Notes: generated from the letters alone by a model not told the origin. DNA of 33,076 nt from Melioribacteraceae bacterium (GCA_021647785.1 JAKIUC010000053.1:1-33076), one strand, 5' to 3'. Positions 23,546-32,575 are shown, numbered from the stretch's first letter. Translations and numbers: made by a program.

Positions 23546-26500
23546 TTATTTTTTAATTAATATTTTTTTATATCCACTATACGAATGAATCTCACCGTCA
23601 TACATAGCCTCTGCCCCAATAGCAGGTAGGATAAACTTACCTTTGCTAACTGCACGCAATAAGTAGTAGTATTCCGTTGTACGTTTTCTTATCAAGTTTG
23701 TAAATATCAATAGCCTATCATCCCTAATATCTAAGTAATCAATTTGCATTTTATTCCTTACATTCCAATTTAATTGAGAGCCTGATTGTAGTCTTGGATT
23801 CTCAATTTCAAATCCAGCAGGAATTAAATCACTAATAACAATATTTTTAGCAGATTGTTCAAAACCAGTTAATGATATTTTTGCAACAATTAAATCACCT
23901 TGCTTATATACATTATTTGTAATCTCATTTCCAGTTTTATAATTGTAATATTTTTTTCTGATTTTAATATGAGAATCATTTTCTACAACTGGGGTATCAA
24001 TCTTAACTCCTTCTGTTTCCCACGAATAAAAGACTTTACCACTTCCCTCAGCGGAGAGAACCATTCTTGATGTGTTAAGTTTCTTACCTTCTACTCTCAG
24101 ATTATCACCAACAAATGTATCAATAGTTTTCTCATCAATTATTATTTCTACTTCTACATTGCTTTCACTATTCAGTGATGCAGCTTTCCCAAGAGCCAAC
24201 ATCGCAAAAGCCCTTTCCTGCGTGGAGTATATTGACTCTGATATTTTTGATAAATGCTTTACCATAAATGGAATCTTTTCATTCTCCGGATCAACCGAGA
24301 GCAATGTGTAGAGCATAATAGCATTTGCTCGTATTTCAGAATCATAATCACCTCCACTTTTGCGTTTAATTTTCTTAGTAGTAGTTTCAGTTGGTAATAA
24401 TTCATAGAATGAATTCATCTTTCCACTCAATCCGTATGCAGCCGCTAATAAATATTGCGAGTCAATTGTAAGCAAATCAAGGTGTGCTTTGTAATAATTC
24501 ATCATTGATATATCAGATCTTTTTGCAAGGGCAAGTACAAAGAGCGAATAGAGTACCTCCTTCCGAGCAGTTTTTTCTATTATAGTTTTATTATTTCCTT
24601 TTTGGGTTCTATCTTTCACTTGTTTCATCTTAGCTTTTGTACTTAAATATTTCAGAACATTATCTAAAATATTTCCCGAAACATTGTACCCAGCAGACTT
24701 AGCTTCAACTAAAAAATGAGCTGCATAAACTGTTGCCCACCAATTAGAATTATTTCTACCTTGCCAATTTCTGAATGAACCATCGTAGAGCTGCATCGAT
24801 TCAATTTTTCTAATTCCCTCCATTACATAATACTTAGGATTTTTTGTCTTGTAATATTTTGGAGCAGCTAATTTTGCTAACTCTTCAAAGTATAGTTGTG
24901 GAAAGACTTTTGAAGTTGTCTGCTCCAAACATCCGTATGGATACCCAACGAGATATCTTAAATGCTTCGCTAACTTAATTGTTGGGAATTTACTTATTAA
25001 GATCGATGTATTTTGAGTCTCTTCCAAATATCCGTTTGGTATTTTTATATCTATATTTTCATCTGCTGAAATAACACCATCCCCAGTTTCAGTAACTAAA
25101 GCAGATGCTGGTCTTACAGAAATCTCAACTTCCTCTTTTACTTTAGCAACTCCGCTTGATTGAATGATGATTTTTCCAACTCCAATTTCTTTTTTCGTTA
25201 CTATTTGAAATTGTGAAGACGTATTTTTACCTTTTTCCAAAGTAAGTTTTACATTCGTATCGGATACAACTCGTAATGGTCCCTCTACTTTTAGCGATAT
25301 CTCCAACACACCAGTTAAGTTATTAGGATTTAAGATTGTAACATTTGATACCAAAGAATCACCAAGTGTTAAGAACCTTGGTATTTCTGCTTCGATAATT
25401 ATTTTATCGGCAACTTTAATTCTTGCTTCTGCATTTCCAAACCGTTTGCCAGAGTATGCTAAAGCCATCAACCTTACTTCACCATTGTATTGGGGAATGT
25501 CAACTTCAACAATAACTTCTCCGTTGTTATCAGTACTTCTAATTCCACTCCAATAAGATAGAAGTTTAAATCGCTTTGATTTTACTGGATTAGTTCGCTT
25601 TTTAAATTCCTTAGCAAGTGCATCACCACCAGTAAAACTGGATTGACTGACTATCTCAGGCAGCAGTAGTTTATATAAATCAAAACTCTCAACACTCAAT
25701 GGTCTTTTCGCATACATATAGCTATATGCATCTGGAGTTTTATAATCATTCAATTGTAAAATACCTTCATCCACAACTGCAAGAGTTATAAATATATCCT
25801 TCTCCGGCAAAGATTTAATTTTAATCTTTTGCTTAGTACGTGGTTCTATTTTAGTTGGTGCTGCAATTTGTAGTGGAAGCCAATTCGTTCTTTGCTCCAC
25901 AGTTATTGACTTATATCCGTGTCCAACTAAAAATGGAGTTTCACTTCTTTCAGAATGCCCCTTAAATAAAGTAGCAGAGATGTAAATATTTGGTAAGTAT
26001 TCTTCAGTGATATCAATTTTCAATTCTGCTGATTTATTTTTCACATCAATAATTTTGTAATCATAAATTTTATCTCGTTCAAATGAGACTAACATTTTTC
26101 CGGAAAATGGAGTTGTAAAAAGAATAGTTGCTTCATCTCCAGGTTCGTATGCTTCTTTGTCAAATAGTATTTCAACCTTTCCCTCTTTGTTTACTTCAAA
26201 AGTTGATGCAGTGGAACCGCCCCATCCGTAAACATAAAAGTCATCCTTTTGATAATCTTTACTTCCATTTTTGTAAATCCGAATCTCATAATGCCCACTC
26301 TTATCAACGGATAATTGATAATTTGTTTTCCCACTCAATAGAAGTTCCTTTTTCCATTCACTAATCTCCTTTTTCTCAGAGGCATAATAGAATCTATTAT
26401 TGCTGCTCTTTTTCAAAACAGTTTGCCACTCATATCTAACTAACTCAACAATAGTTTCAAAGTTGTTTATTACATTATCCTCTTTATCAACAGCAATAAA

Positions 26501-28936
26501 CTGATATTTGAGTTTACTATTTACACCGTAATAATATCCCTTAGAACGAATTCCAATAAAATGATTTTTTGGAAATACTCTAAACATTGCTGGTTTGTTT
26601 ACAGTTCTACCGGTTAAATCAAACACACTTACAAATGCAGTTCCTTGAATATATCCACTGCTGGAAAGAGCTTTAGGAATTCTATAACTAAATACTCCTT
26701 TACCACTATCATCTAAAACATCATCAACAAATGAGTTTTCATAAAGTTGATCTCTTACAGATGAATTCGCAAAATTGAATTTTGGATAATTTTTGCTTTT
26801 AAATTTTTTCGATTTTAACTGAATATCGGCTTCATATTTTAATCCAGAAGCCTTTGCACCAAATAGAAATTCAGCATCTATTTCAAAATCCATTTTTTCA
26901 TTTGGCAAATACTTTGCTTTATCTGTACTGACTGTAACACGAATCTTATCCGGAACAAATTCTTCAACTTTAAATTTATAGCTTCCAATCATCTCTTTGC
27001 TATTAACATAAAGCTCAGCAAAGTAAGTACCCGTCTGTGCATAATCAGGAAGTGTAAAAAAGAGTTCGAACGAACCTTGCTTATTCAATCTCTTTTTATA
27101 TTCTGAAAATATTTTTCCAGTGGGTGAGATAACCTTAATATAAACTGGAAGTTCTTCCGGAAGTGTAATATTTTCATCCCTGACAATTCCAGATATTACA
27201 ACCTCCTCTCCTGGTCTATAAATGTTACGAGCTGAATAGAGAAACGCATTAAAGAAATTTGAATACTGTGTAATGCCACCAACATCGAAGCGTGATGTTT
27301 CAATCTCTGTTTCTCTTAAATCGATGTAATTAAAATCATCATCCAATTCACAAGTGATTAAAATTGGCTCAGTTTCACCAATTGATTTTCTAATATTCTT
27401 AAAATGGATTACACCATCTTCATCTGTTTTCCCCTTAAACATAATTTGATTTTTTGATGAAATAATCTCAACCTTAACATTGGCAATAGGATTAGCACTA
27501 CTTATTGAATTAACAAATACTATCAAATCACTTTCAGATTTTTTAGTTATAATTCCCATATCCGATATTGCAATCATCTTACTATCGCTTAACCACCGCC
27601 TATCATCCGATCTTACACTTATAGTATAAATCCCTTTTCGTTTATCTTTTAAAACACGATTAAGATTAATGTTAAAACTGTTCTGCCAATTTCTCTCTGA
27701 AGCTAATTTTTTCTTTTCACTAAATACTTCATCGCCATAATTCCCGTAGTAGTAGGCAATATTGTAATCGTAATCACCACTGTAGTAGTACGAATAGTTG
27801 TTAAGGAAGTGCAATAAATTATTTTTATAAATTCTTGCCACTTCAATTTCTACACCTTTTACATTTACCGTATTTACTTCTAAGTTTTCATTTCCACCAA
27901 GCAGTAAGTACTTCCCTTTTTTTGAACTAAAATTAATTGCAGGTTCAATATCAACAAGCGTTACAATCTGTTCATAATCAAATTCTAACTCACCGCCATA
28001 TAAACCTGGCAAACCTTTTGAGATACTTAAAGTAACTGTTTGCGATTTCATAAAGTCTGCATCTATTTTGAAACCATTTTCACTTGATGATACTTTTATA
28101 TCCTTTGCTGGTTTGAGTGTAATATGTTTCAATATTTCTTTAAGTTTTATTTTCTGAGTGGTGTTTACGAATATCCATCCATTAGTTCCATCGTACCCAG
28201 AGGAAACCCCCGTTATTGCAACACGCTTTAAGGGTGGAAGTCTATAAGAAAAGTGTCGTGTTTCTGTAGTTGGCATTTTCCCGTTAACAGATTTCAATCC
28301 CTTCTTAATTGTGATTACTAAATCTTGGTTTTTATCAGTTTGTTTTATCTCTCCTAAATCTACAGCAATTATTTTTGATGATTTGTCCGAAATTATTTCA
28401 TAATTATTATTTACTTTTCCATTTATGGTTACTTTCAAATTCTGCTTTAACATATCGGGTAGCACTGGATAATTAAAAACCAGATTTGCTTTTACACTAA
28501 TTCTATAATCTTCATCCTCTATTTGTGTCCAAAAATACTCTGCTTTAATTGCATCAAAGTATTGAGTGTGAAATTCATAGGTTTCAAAATCACTTGAGTA
28601 TTGGGTGTTGTTCAGTACTTGGTCAGATATATTTGCTGTATATTTTTGGCTCGGTCTTAATGGATAATCTGGTGAAAATATTAGAGTCTTCGAATTTGTC
28701 CATTTATACTTACCAACAATTTTAGGTTCAAATTCAATTAACTCTTCACCAATCCATTTTTCAATTTTATCTGTTGGTGCAATGGATTTTGAAAAATGGA
28801 CTTGAATATATGTGAGTGGAGTAGTTTCTCCAGCGGGGGAGAAACTTATAATTTCTACGCTATTATTATCTGAACAACTTATCAGAAATAACGAAAGAAA
28901 TATTAACCCGAATAAAAAGAAATATTTAAGCTTCAT
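23546..28936 (-). CDS. Bacterial alpha-2-macroglobulin lipoprotein with intact thioester
   Basis: 1796 residues. Lipobox FLISC with C21 places it on the membrane. A long series of MG-type beta domains is followed by the bait-region part and the thioester domain with GCLEQ (C1336-Q1339), so covalent trapping of proteases should work. The alpha-helical thioester-domain blocks (GYPYGCLEQTTSKVFPQLYF, FRNWQGRNNSNWWATVYAAH) and a C-terminal receptor-like domain follow. The family guards the periplasm against attacking proteases. It is first gene of the operon with amidase and pbpC. It is a YfhM-like member, longer than the E. coli protein by about 140 residues. Confidence 0.95.
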   Translation of the reverse strand: MKLKYFFLFGLIFLSLFLISCSDNNSVEIISFSPAGETTPLTYIQVHFSKSIAPTDKIEKWIGEELIEFEPKIVGKYKWTNSKTLIFSPDYPLRPSQKYTANISDQVLNNTQYSSDFETYEFHTQYFDAIKAEYFWTQIEDEDYRISVKANLVFNYPVLPDMLKQNLKVTINGKVNNNYEIISDKSSKIIAVDLGEIKQTDKNQDLVITIKKGLKSVNGKMPTTETRHFSYRLPPLKRVAITGVSSGYDGTNGWIFVNTTQKIKLKEILKHITLKPAKDIKVSSSENGFKIDADFMKSQTVTLSISKGLPGLYGGELEFDYEQIVTLVDIEPAINFSSKKGKYLLLGGNENLEVNTVNVKGVEIEVARIYKNNLLHFLNNYSYYYSGDYDYNIAYYYGNYGDEVFSEKKKLASERNWQNSFNINLNRVLKDKRKGIYTISVRSDDRRWLSDSKMIAISDMGIITKKSESDLIVFVNSISSANPIANVKVEIISSKNQIMFKGKTDEDGVIHFKNIRKSIGETEPILITCELDDDFNYIDLRETEIETSRFDVGGITQYSNFFNAFLYSARNIYRPGEEVVISGIVRDENITLPEELPVYIKVISPTGKIFSEYKKRLNKQGSFELFFTLPDYAQTGTYFAELYVNSKEMIGSYKFKVEEFVPDKIRVTVSTDKAKYLPNEKMDFEIDAEFLFGAKASGLKYEADIQLKSKKFKSKNYPKFNFANSSVRDQLYENSFVDDVLDDSGKGVFSYRIPKALSSSGYIQGTAFVSVFDLTGRTVNKPAMFRVFPKNHFIGIRSKGYYYGVNSKLKYQFIAVDKEDNVINNFETIVELVRYEWQTVLKKSSNNRFYYASEKKEISEWKKELLLSGKTNYQLSVDKSGHYEIRIYKNGSKDYQKDDFYVYGWGGSTASTFEVNKEGKVEILFDKEAYEPGDEATILFTTPFSGKMLVSFERDKIYDYKIIDVKNKSAELKIDITEEYLPNIYISATLFKGHSERSETPFLVGHGYKSITVEQRTNWLPLQIAAPTKIEPRTKQKIKIKSLPEKDIFITLAVVDEGILQLNDYKTPDAYSYMYAKRPLSVESFDLYKLLLPEIVSQSSFTGGDALAKEFKKRTNPVKSKRFKLLSYWSGIRSTDNNGEVIVEVDIPQYNGEVRLMALAYSGKRFGNAEARIKVADKIIIEAEIPRFLTLGDSLVSNVTILNPNNLTGVLEISLKVEGPLRVVSDTNVKLTLEKGKNTSSQFQIVTKKEIGVGKIIIQSSGVAKVKEEVEISVRPASALVTETGDGVISADENIDIKIPNGYLEETQNTSILISKFPTIKLAKHLRYLVGYPYGCLEQTTSKVFPQLYFEELAKLAAPKYYKTKNPKYYVMEGIRKIESMQLYDGSFRNWQGRNNSNWWATVYAAHFLVEAKSAGYNVSGNILDNVLKYLSTKAKMKQVKDRTQKGNNKTIIEKTARKEVLYSLFVLALAKRSDISMMNYYKAHLDLLTIDSQYLLAAAYGLSGKMNSFYELLPTETTTKKIKRKSGGDYDSEIRANAIMLYTLLSVDPENEKIPFMVKHLSKISESIYSTQERAFAMLALGKAASLNSESNVEVEIIIDEKTIDTFVGDNLRVEGKKLNTSRMVLSAEGSGKVFYSWETEGVKIDTPVVENDSHIKIRKKYYNYKTGNEITNNVYKQGDLIVAKISLTGFEQSAKNIVISDLIPAGFEIENPRLQSGSQLNWNVRNKMQIDYLDIRDDRLLIFTNLIRKRTTEYYYLLRAVSKGKFILPAIGAEAMYDGEIHSYSGYKKILIKK

Positions 28937-29318
28937 AACTGCCTCTTATAAATTGATGTATTAAAACTATATAATAATCACGACTCTTTTTTCAAATAAT
29001 AATCTTTCATATCTGTGGTTCTTAAAATTATGGGTCAATATGAATATCACTTTGTATATACTATTACAACCATAATTGCATTTTTTACAATTATAACAAA
29101 TTGATTTTTTTAAAACCACAACGGTTATATGTTAGAATATCTATTAACATGTCGCTGCGATGCAGCTATACGACAATTCTTTCCATTTTCCGCCGTGATG
29201 GATTATGTGTCGTGGCGGATTATATCCACTAAAATACATATAGAGCCAATGTTTTTTCCAAGTAGCTAATCTTCATTCATTCCCACAACAGTTTTTCTAC
29301 TTATTTTAATATCTAATA
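28937..29318. repeat. Gap upstream of the A2M gene with short hairpins
   Basis: No gene is seen. Two palindromic words stand out: GCTGC GAT GCAGC at 29154-29166 (with outer GTCG/CGAC) and TCCGCC/GGCGGA arms at 29189-29194 and 29214-29219. Both are GC-rich islands in AT-rich sequence and resemble short dispersed repeats rather than terminators. The A2M promoter should lie in the left part; I cannot place it with confidence. Confidence 0.5.
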
Positions 29319-29769
29319 ATGAGTCCCCTCTAAAAAGAGGGATATTTTTGCCGAAATATTTCGTTGAAAATTATAAGTACGATATAAGTAATTTTTGCAC
29401 AAGTCTTTTCTTTTAGCTTTGCGATTCGTTCATTTATAATTGTATCATCATTTACATTTACTGGTTTTACAGAGATATCGGTTATAAGATTTAGTTTATT
29501 CTCATGATTGGCGGTTTCTCCGTGGGAGTCTTACAGACAACTATATTTACTGTTTGTCCTTTTGTTTGGGTATTATTACACGCTTTTGCGGTACAGGTCT
29601 TCTTTCTATAAGTTGCATCTAAATCATCCAGTGATTGAAGAGAACCACTATGTTTAGTGTTGGTCTTGAACATTTCTTCGCTGATTATTTATTGATTTTA
29701 TTATCAGGAAGTTATTAATTATATTAAAATTTTCAAAATTATTTCTTACCCTTTTTAGAGGGGACTCAT
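29319..29769. mobile_element. MITE-like element, 451 bp with 19-bp terminal inverted repeats
   Basis: ATGAGTCCCCTCTAAAAAG at 29319-29337 is the exact reverse complement of 29751-29769. The left end also forms a small hairpin (CCTCT AAAA AGAGG). The interior is AT-rich and encodes no transposase; a 60-codon minus-strand frame (29491-29673) lacks a ribosome site and shows no domain. The interior includes GAGTCTTACAGACAA (29526-29540), shared with the ppk2-yajQ gap. No clear target duplication is visible beyond AT. I infer a non-autonomous element or two inverted copies of a dispersed repeat. Confidence 0.5.
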
Positions 29770-29855
29770 ACATGTAATTGCTTTTCTACATATTTACGCT
29801 TATTTGTAATTATATCAAAACACTTTTGTAATTAGTCTTCTATATTAAGATAGTT

Positions 29856-31187
29856 TCACTTAACAAATAACTTTTCAACTCGCTCAGCAATGTATTCACC
29901 AATTGCCAGCGAGGCTGTTGCTGCTGGCGATGGTGCATTTAAAACGTGTATAATATTCTCTTTTTCAATTAGATAAAAATCATCAATCAGACCGCCAGAT
30001 TTATCGCATGCTTGTGCGCGAACTCCAGCACCACCTTTGGATAAATCAGTTTCTTTAATCTGAGGAATTAGTTTCTGCAATGCTTTTACAAATGCACTTT
30101 TACTAAATGAACGGTAGAATTCCCCCATTCCAGTTCGCCAATATTTTTTTGCAACCATTAGGAATCCAAACCAAGTAAATGCTTGGAATGTATCCTTAAA
30201 ACTAAAACTTGTACGAGAGTACCCCTCTCGTTTAAAAGAGAAAACAGCATTCGGTCCAGCTTCAACTCCACCATCAATCAGATTAGTAAAGTGAACTCCA
30301 AGAAATGGGAAGTTTGGGTCTGGCACTGGATAAATAAGAGTTTTAACTAAATGCTTTGCTTCATCTTTCAGTTTAAAATATTCACCTCTAAATGGAATAA
30401 TCCGAACGTTCAAATCCTTCTCAGTTAAATTTGCAACTCTATCCGACTGCAGCCCCGCACAACTTATTATAAAATTAGTGTTATAGTTTGAATAAATTGA
30501 TTTTTGGATTTTGTTTTTAAAAATGAACTTACCCTTGCCTCTCTTGAAAAGAAAGGGAATTGTTGTAAAATCAGAAAACCTCTGTAAGAGTTCTAAACAA
30601 TTTTTGTTATCCACATTGCTATTTAATTTTGTTTTAATTGCATGAATTGAACTTTGAGATTCAATCCCAATTACCTCTTCGCCAAATTTTATTTCCACAC
30701 CTTTTGCGAGCAGAACTTCTTTCATCTTTTCACATACAAGTTTGTAATCTATAATTCCAGTCTGCGGAACGTGGATGCCAGCAACACCCTTTACATGTGG
30801 TTCATATTCCAGCAACTCGGATTTATTCAACATTTTAAGATTTTGCAGACCATTCGCAACGCCACGCTGGTAAAGGGTTTCGAGATACTCTATCTCACTT
30901 TCGTCAGTGGCTACAACCACTTTGCCACAGAGGTTATATTCAATGTTATGTTTGTCGCAAAAATTTAAAAGCATTTTGTAACCACTTACACAATTTTTTG
31001 CTTTTAAACTTCCAGGTTTGTAGTAAATACCCGAGTGGATTACACCACTGTTGTTCCCTGTCTGATGCTTTGCAACACCCTCCTCTTTTTCAAGAATTGT
31101 AATTTTAACTTCTGGAAATTTTTCCCTAAGTTTTAACGCCGTTGCAAGACCAACAATGCCGGCACCTATTATTGTAAAGTTGTTCAT
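29856..31187 (-). CDS. lhgO: L-2-hydroxyglutarate oxidase with an internal insertion
   Basis: 443 residues, about 40 longer than the usual ~400. It oxidises L-2-hydroxyglutarate to 2-oxoglutarate with FAD. The Rossmann GAGIVGLA (8-15), HQTGNNSGVIHSGIYY (41-56), ISCAGLQSDRVA, IPFRGEYFKL, PVPDPNFPFLGVHFT, GPNAV and the C-terminal GGAGVRAQACD ... NAPSPAATASLAIGEYI are all conserved. Between GEEVIGIES (~169-177) and NFIISCAGL (~238-246), where ~20 residues are usual, about 60 occur, including CLELLQRFSDFTTIPFLFKR. This lies at the surface side of the FAD domain, so the enzyme may still fold. DNA of the insert matches a dispersed repeat. Confidence 0.9.
   Translation of the reverse strand: MNNFTIIGAGIVGLATALKLREKFPEVKITILEKEEGVAKHQTGNNSGVIHSGIYYKPGSLKAKNCVSGYKMLLNFCDKHNIEYNLCGKVVVATDESEIEYLETLYQRGVANGLQNLKMLNKSELLEYEPHVKGVAGIHVPQTGIIDYKLVCEKMKEVLLAKGVEIKFGEEVIGIESQSSIHAIKTKLNSNVDNKNCLELLQRFSDFTTIPFLFKRGKGKFIFKNKIQKSIYSNYNTNFIISCAGLQSDRVANLTEKDLNVRIIPFRGEYFKLKDEAKHLVKTLIYPVPDPNFPFLGVHFTNLIDGGVEAGPNAVFSFKREGYSRTSFSFKDTFQAFTWFGFLMVAKKYWRTGMGEFYRSFSKSAFVKALQKLIPQIKETDLSKGGAGVRAQACDKSGGLIDDFYLIEKENIIHVLNAPSPAATASLAIGEYIAERVEKLFVK
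30490..30617. repeat. Dispersed palindromic repeat inserted in frame in lhgO
   Basis: AAAATCAGAAAACCTCTGTA (start of 30567-30591) matches 5389-5413 in the ppk2-yajQ gap at 24 of 25 positions. Beside it is an imperfect palindrome, CCCTTGCCTCTCTTGAAAAG with AAAGGGAATTG. The insertion keeps the lhgO frame open and adds about 40 residues. Exact ends are uncertain. Confidence 0.65.
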
Positions 31188-31201
31188 AAAATTATGAGAA
31201 A

Positions 31202-31384
31202 TTAAAATTCTATTTTATCCAGTATTGAATTTAACTTTTTATCAAATGTTATAATTTCAGATTTATCCATTTTGAAGTAAGCAACAAGAAGTGAATCTGC
31301 AAAATCTAAATTGTACTTTTCAAAAAGTTCTATATTGTCTTTTAACAAATATCTGAGTACAACATTTGCATCAACTATTTTCAT
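31202..31384 (-). pseudogene. VapC-type PIN toxin with internal deletion
   Basis: Only 60 codons. It starts as a normal PIN toxin, MKIVDANVVLRYLLKDN, with the first active-site Asp (D5), then jumps to LDFADSLLVAYFKMDKSEIITFDKKL, the usual last third with the other acidic residues. About 70 central residues, including the conserved Glu, are missing while the frame is kept. It is probably inactive as an RNase. The start overlaps the antitoxin gene by 14 bases. Confidence 0.75.
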
Positions 31385-31610
31385 ACTTTTCTCTTACAGC
31401 AATTCCCCATGCGTTTTTCTCTTTTTCTATCAGTTGTAGATTGCCATAACTTTTTAATCCTCCGGCCAATGAAGATGTTTCATTCTTATTTAATTTATCT
31501 TCCCCACATTCAATAATAGTTATTTCAACATTTTTACCCTTAAATTTCTCTAATTCTCTTATTTTAAGAATTGAAGATTTTACTTTCCGTTTTATTTTAA
31601 TTATTGACAT
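31371..31610 (-). CDS. Antitoxin of a VapBC-like module
   Basis: 79 residues, basic N-terminal half (MSIIKIKRKVKSSILKIREL), then EKFKGKNVEITIIE, a pattern seen in small antitoxins that precede PIN toxins, and a C-terminal SSLAGGLKSYGNL segment that would contact the toxin. I cannot assign the DNA-binding class. AAGGAG lies 7 bases before the ATG, and a near-perfect TTGACA-N17-TATTAT promoter lies upstream. It is intact although its toxin is not. Confidence 0.65.
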   Translation of the reverse strand: MSIIKIKRKVKSSILKIRELEKFKGKNVEITIIECGEDKLNKNETSSLAGGLKSYGNLQLIEKEKNAWGIAVREKYENS

Positions 31611-31648
31611 TTTATTCTCCTTGAATACACTTTATTCTATTGTGTGCA

Positions 31649-31677
31649 ATAATATTCTTTTCTGTTTGAAATGTCAA
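31649..31677 (-). promoter_or_regulatory. Sigma-70-consensus promoter of the vapBC remnant
   Basis: On the complement, TTGACA (31672-31677) and TATTAT (31649-31654) are separated by exactly 17 bases. A short palindrome TATTG-CACA-CAATA covers the predicted start, a plausible autoregulatory operator. The form differs from the TAnnTTTG elements elsewhere in the window, which fits a transferred module. Confidence 0.5.
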
Positions 31678-31727
31678 TTAGATTATTCTATCTCATATTT
31701 GATATGTGCAAATAGATTCATCTTCCT

Positions 31728-32173
31728 CTAAATAATTTTTGAAATTAAATAGTACTCTTTTGTTTTTAATTGTGCAGAAAGCCTCTTTAACCTTTTGATA
31801 TCCGAAATATCCCATGTTGTTTTAACTTCAAATGCAATTGATTTGTTTAGTATAAAATCTATCTCCAACCCCGTGCGTTTTTGAAAATAATTAATTTCAC
31901 CATAGTTTTTCAAACTATTAAAAACTGCATTTCCCAATAAACTTCTATCAGAAACACTTGACAATAAATTCAGAATTCCGGTATCGCATAAAATATTTTT
32001 TGGTCAAGTATATTTTGTAAATCAAGAAAAATTTTATTCTTTGAATCTATTTTATCAAACAACATTTTTAACAACGATGTTTTGCCTGTACGCCGCATTC
32101 CTGTAAGAACAAGAATTTCTTTCTTTTTTAATCGTACAATTAGTGTTGGTTCTATTTCACGTTTAAAACAGAT
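31728..32173 (-). pseudogene. DUF4143-type AAA ATPase remnant with internal deletion and frameshift
   Basis: From ~32173 the minus strand reads CFKREIEPTLIVRLKKKEIL and the P-loop GMRRTGKTSLLKMLF, then FLDLQN. After about 60 codons it meets the C-terminal part in another frame: DTGILNLLSSVSDRSLLGNA, EINYFQKRTGLEIDFILNKS and AFEVKTTWDISDIKRLKRL. A full protein has roughly 380-400 residues, so more than 200 are missing. The position expected for the start Met is an ATC. Not functional. Confidence 0.8.
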
Positions 32174-32197
32174 AGTGAAATGCGTGGAATTGTTTCT

Positions 32198-32258
32198 AAT
32201 ATGTCAAATACTACTCGATAAATTTATATATAATATGTCGTGTAGTGTTCGACAAATT
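32198..32258. promoter_or_regulatory. Two related operator-like palindromic words
   Basis: TAATATGTC...TCGATAAATT (32198-32225) and TAATATGTC...TCGACAAATT (32231-32258) are 28-base relatives 33 bases apart. The second contains TGTCG (32236-32240) and CGACA (32250-32254); the reverse complement of the first matches the second at 14 of 18 core positions. They lie just upstream of the ATPase remnant and may be its operators. Confidence 0.35.
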
Positions 32259-32344
32259 CAGCTAATCAACTATATCTCTATTTAAATTTCATCAAAAAAT
32301 CACGGATATTTTGCGGGATAATTTCCTAAAAAAAACTTATGAGA

Positions 32345-32372
32345 CACGAATTACACTAATTTACACGAATAA
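32345..32372. repeat. ACACGAATT-type tandem repeat at the broken end of an ATPase gene
   Basis: CACGAATTA, CACTAATTTA and CACGAATAATT follow each other. This wording occurs in many unrelated bacterial genomes as a dispersed repeat (from memory). Here it abuts the point where the next ATPase fragment loses homology, suggesting it was involved in the rearrangement. Confidence 0.65.
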
Positions 32373-32575
32373 TTTTGAATATGTTCAAATTCTAAATCTT
32401 CTTTATTAATATATACTATGTTTGCATCTTTGAACTTTTCTTTTATTAAATCAATTATTTGAAGTAAAAAATAGCTTTTGCCTGTACGGCGTTGACCAAC
32501 AATAACTTTGATGAGATTTTTATTAATATATGGTTCAATTTTTTTTGTATATATTTTACGAGTAAAACAACTCAT
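32351..32575 (-). pseudogene. N-terminal fragment of a DUF4143-type AAA ATPase
   Basis: From ATG 32575 it reads MSCFTRKIYTKKIEPYINKN, the P-loop VGQRRTGKSYFLLQI and NIVYINKEDLEFEHIQNY, then stops after about 74 residues. These are the first ~70 residues of a ~400-residue family. The rest, including Walker B and the C-terminal nuclease-like DUF4143 domain, is absent, and the sequence runs into the ACACGAATT repeat. Confidence 0.8.

Noticed and set aside
29319-29340. Simple terminator (CCTCTAAAAAGAGG)
   Set aside because: It could act as one, but an exact inverted 19-base partner at 29751-29769 and the absence of a gene ending nearby favour an element end.
29491-29673. 60-codon minus-strand ORF in the MITE-like element
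   Set aside because: No ribosome site and no recognisable domain; its end is encoded by the dispersed GAGTCTTACAGACAA repeat.
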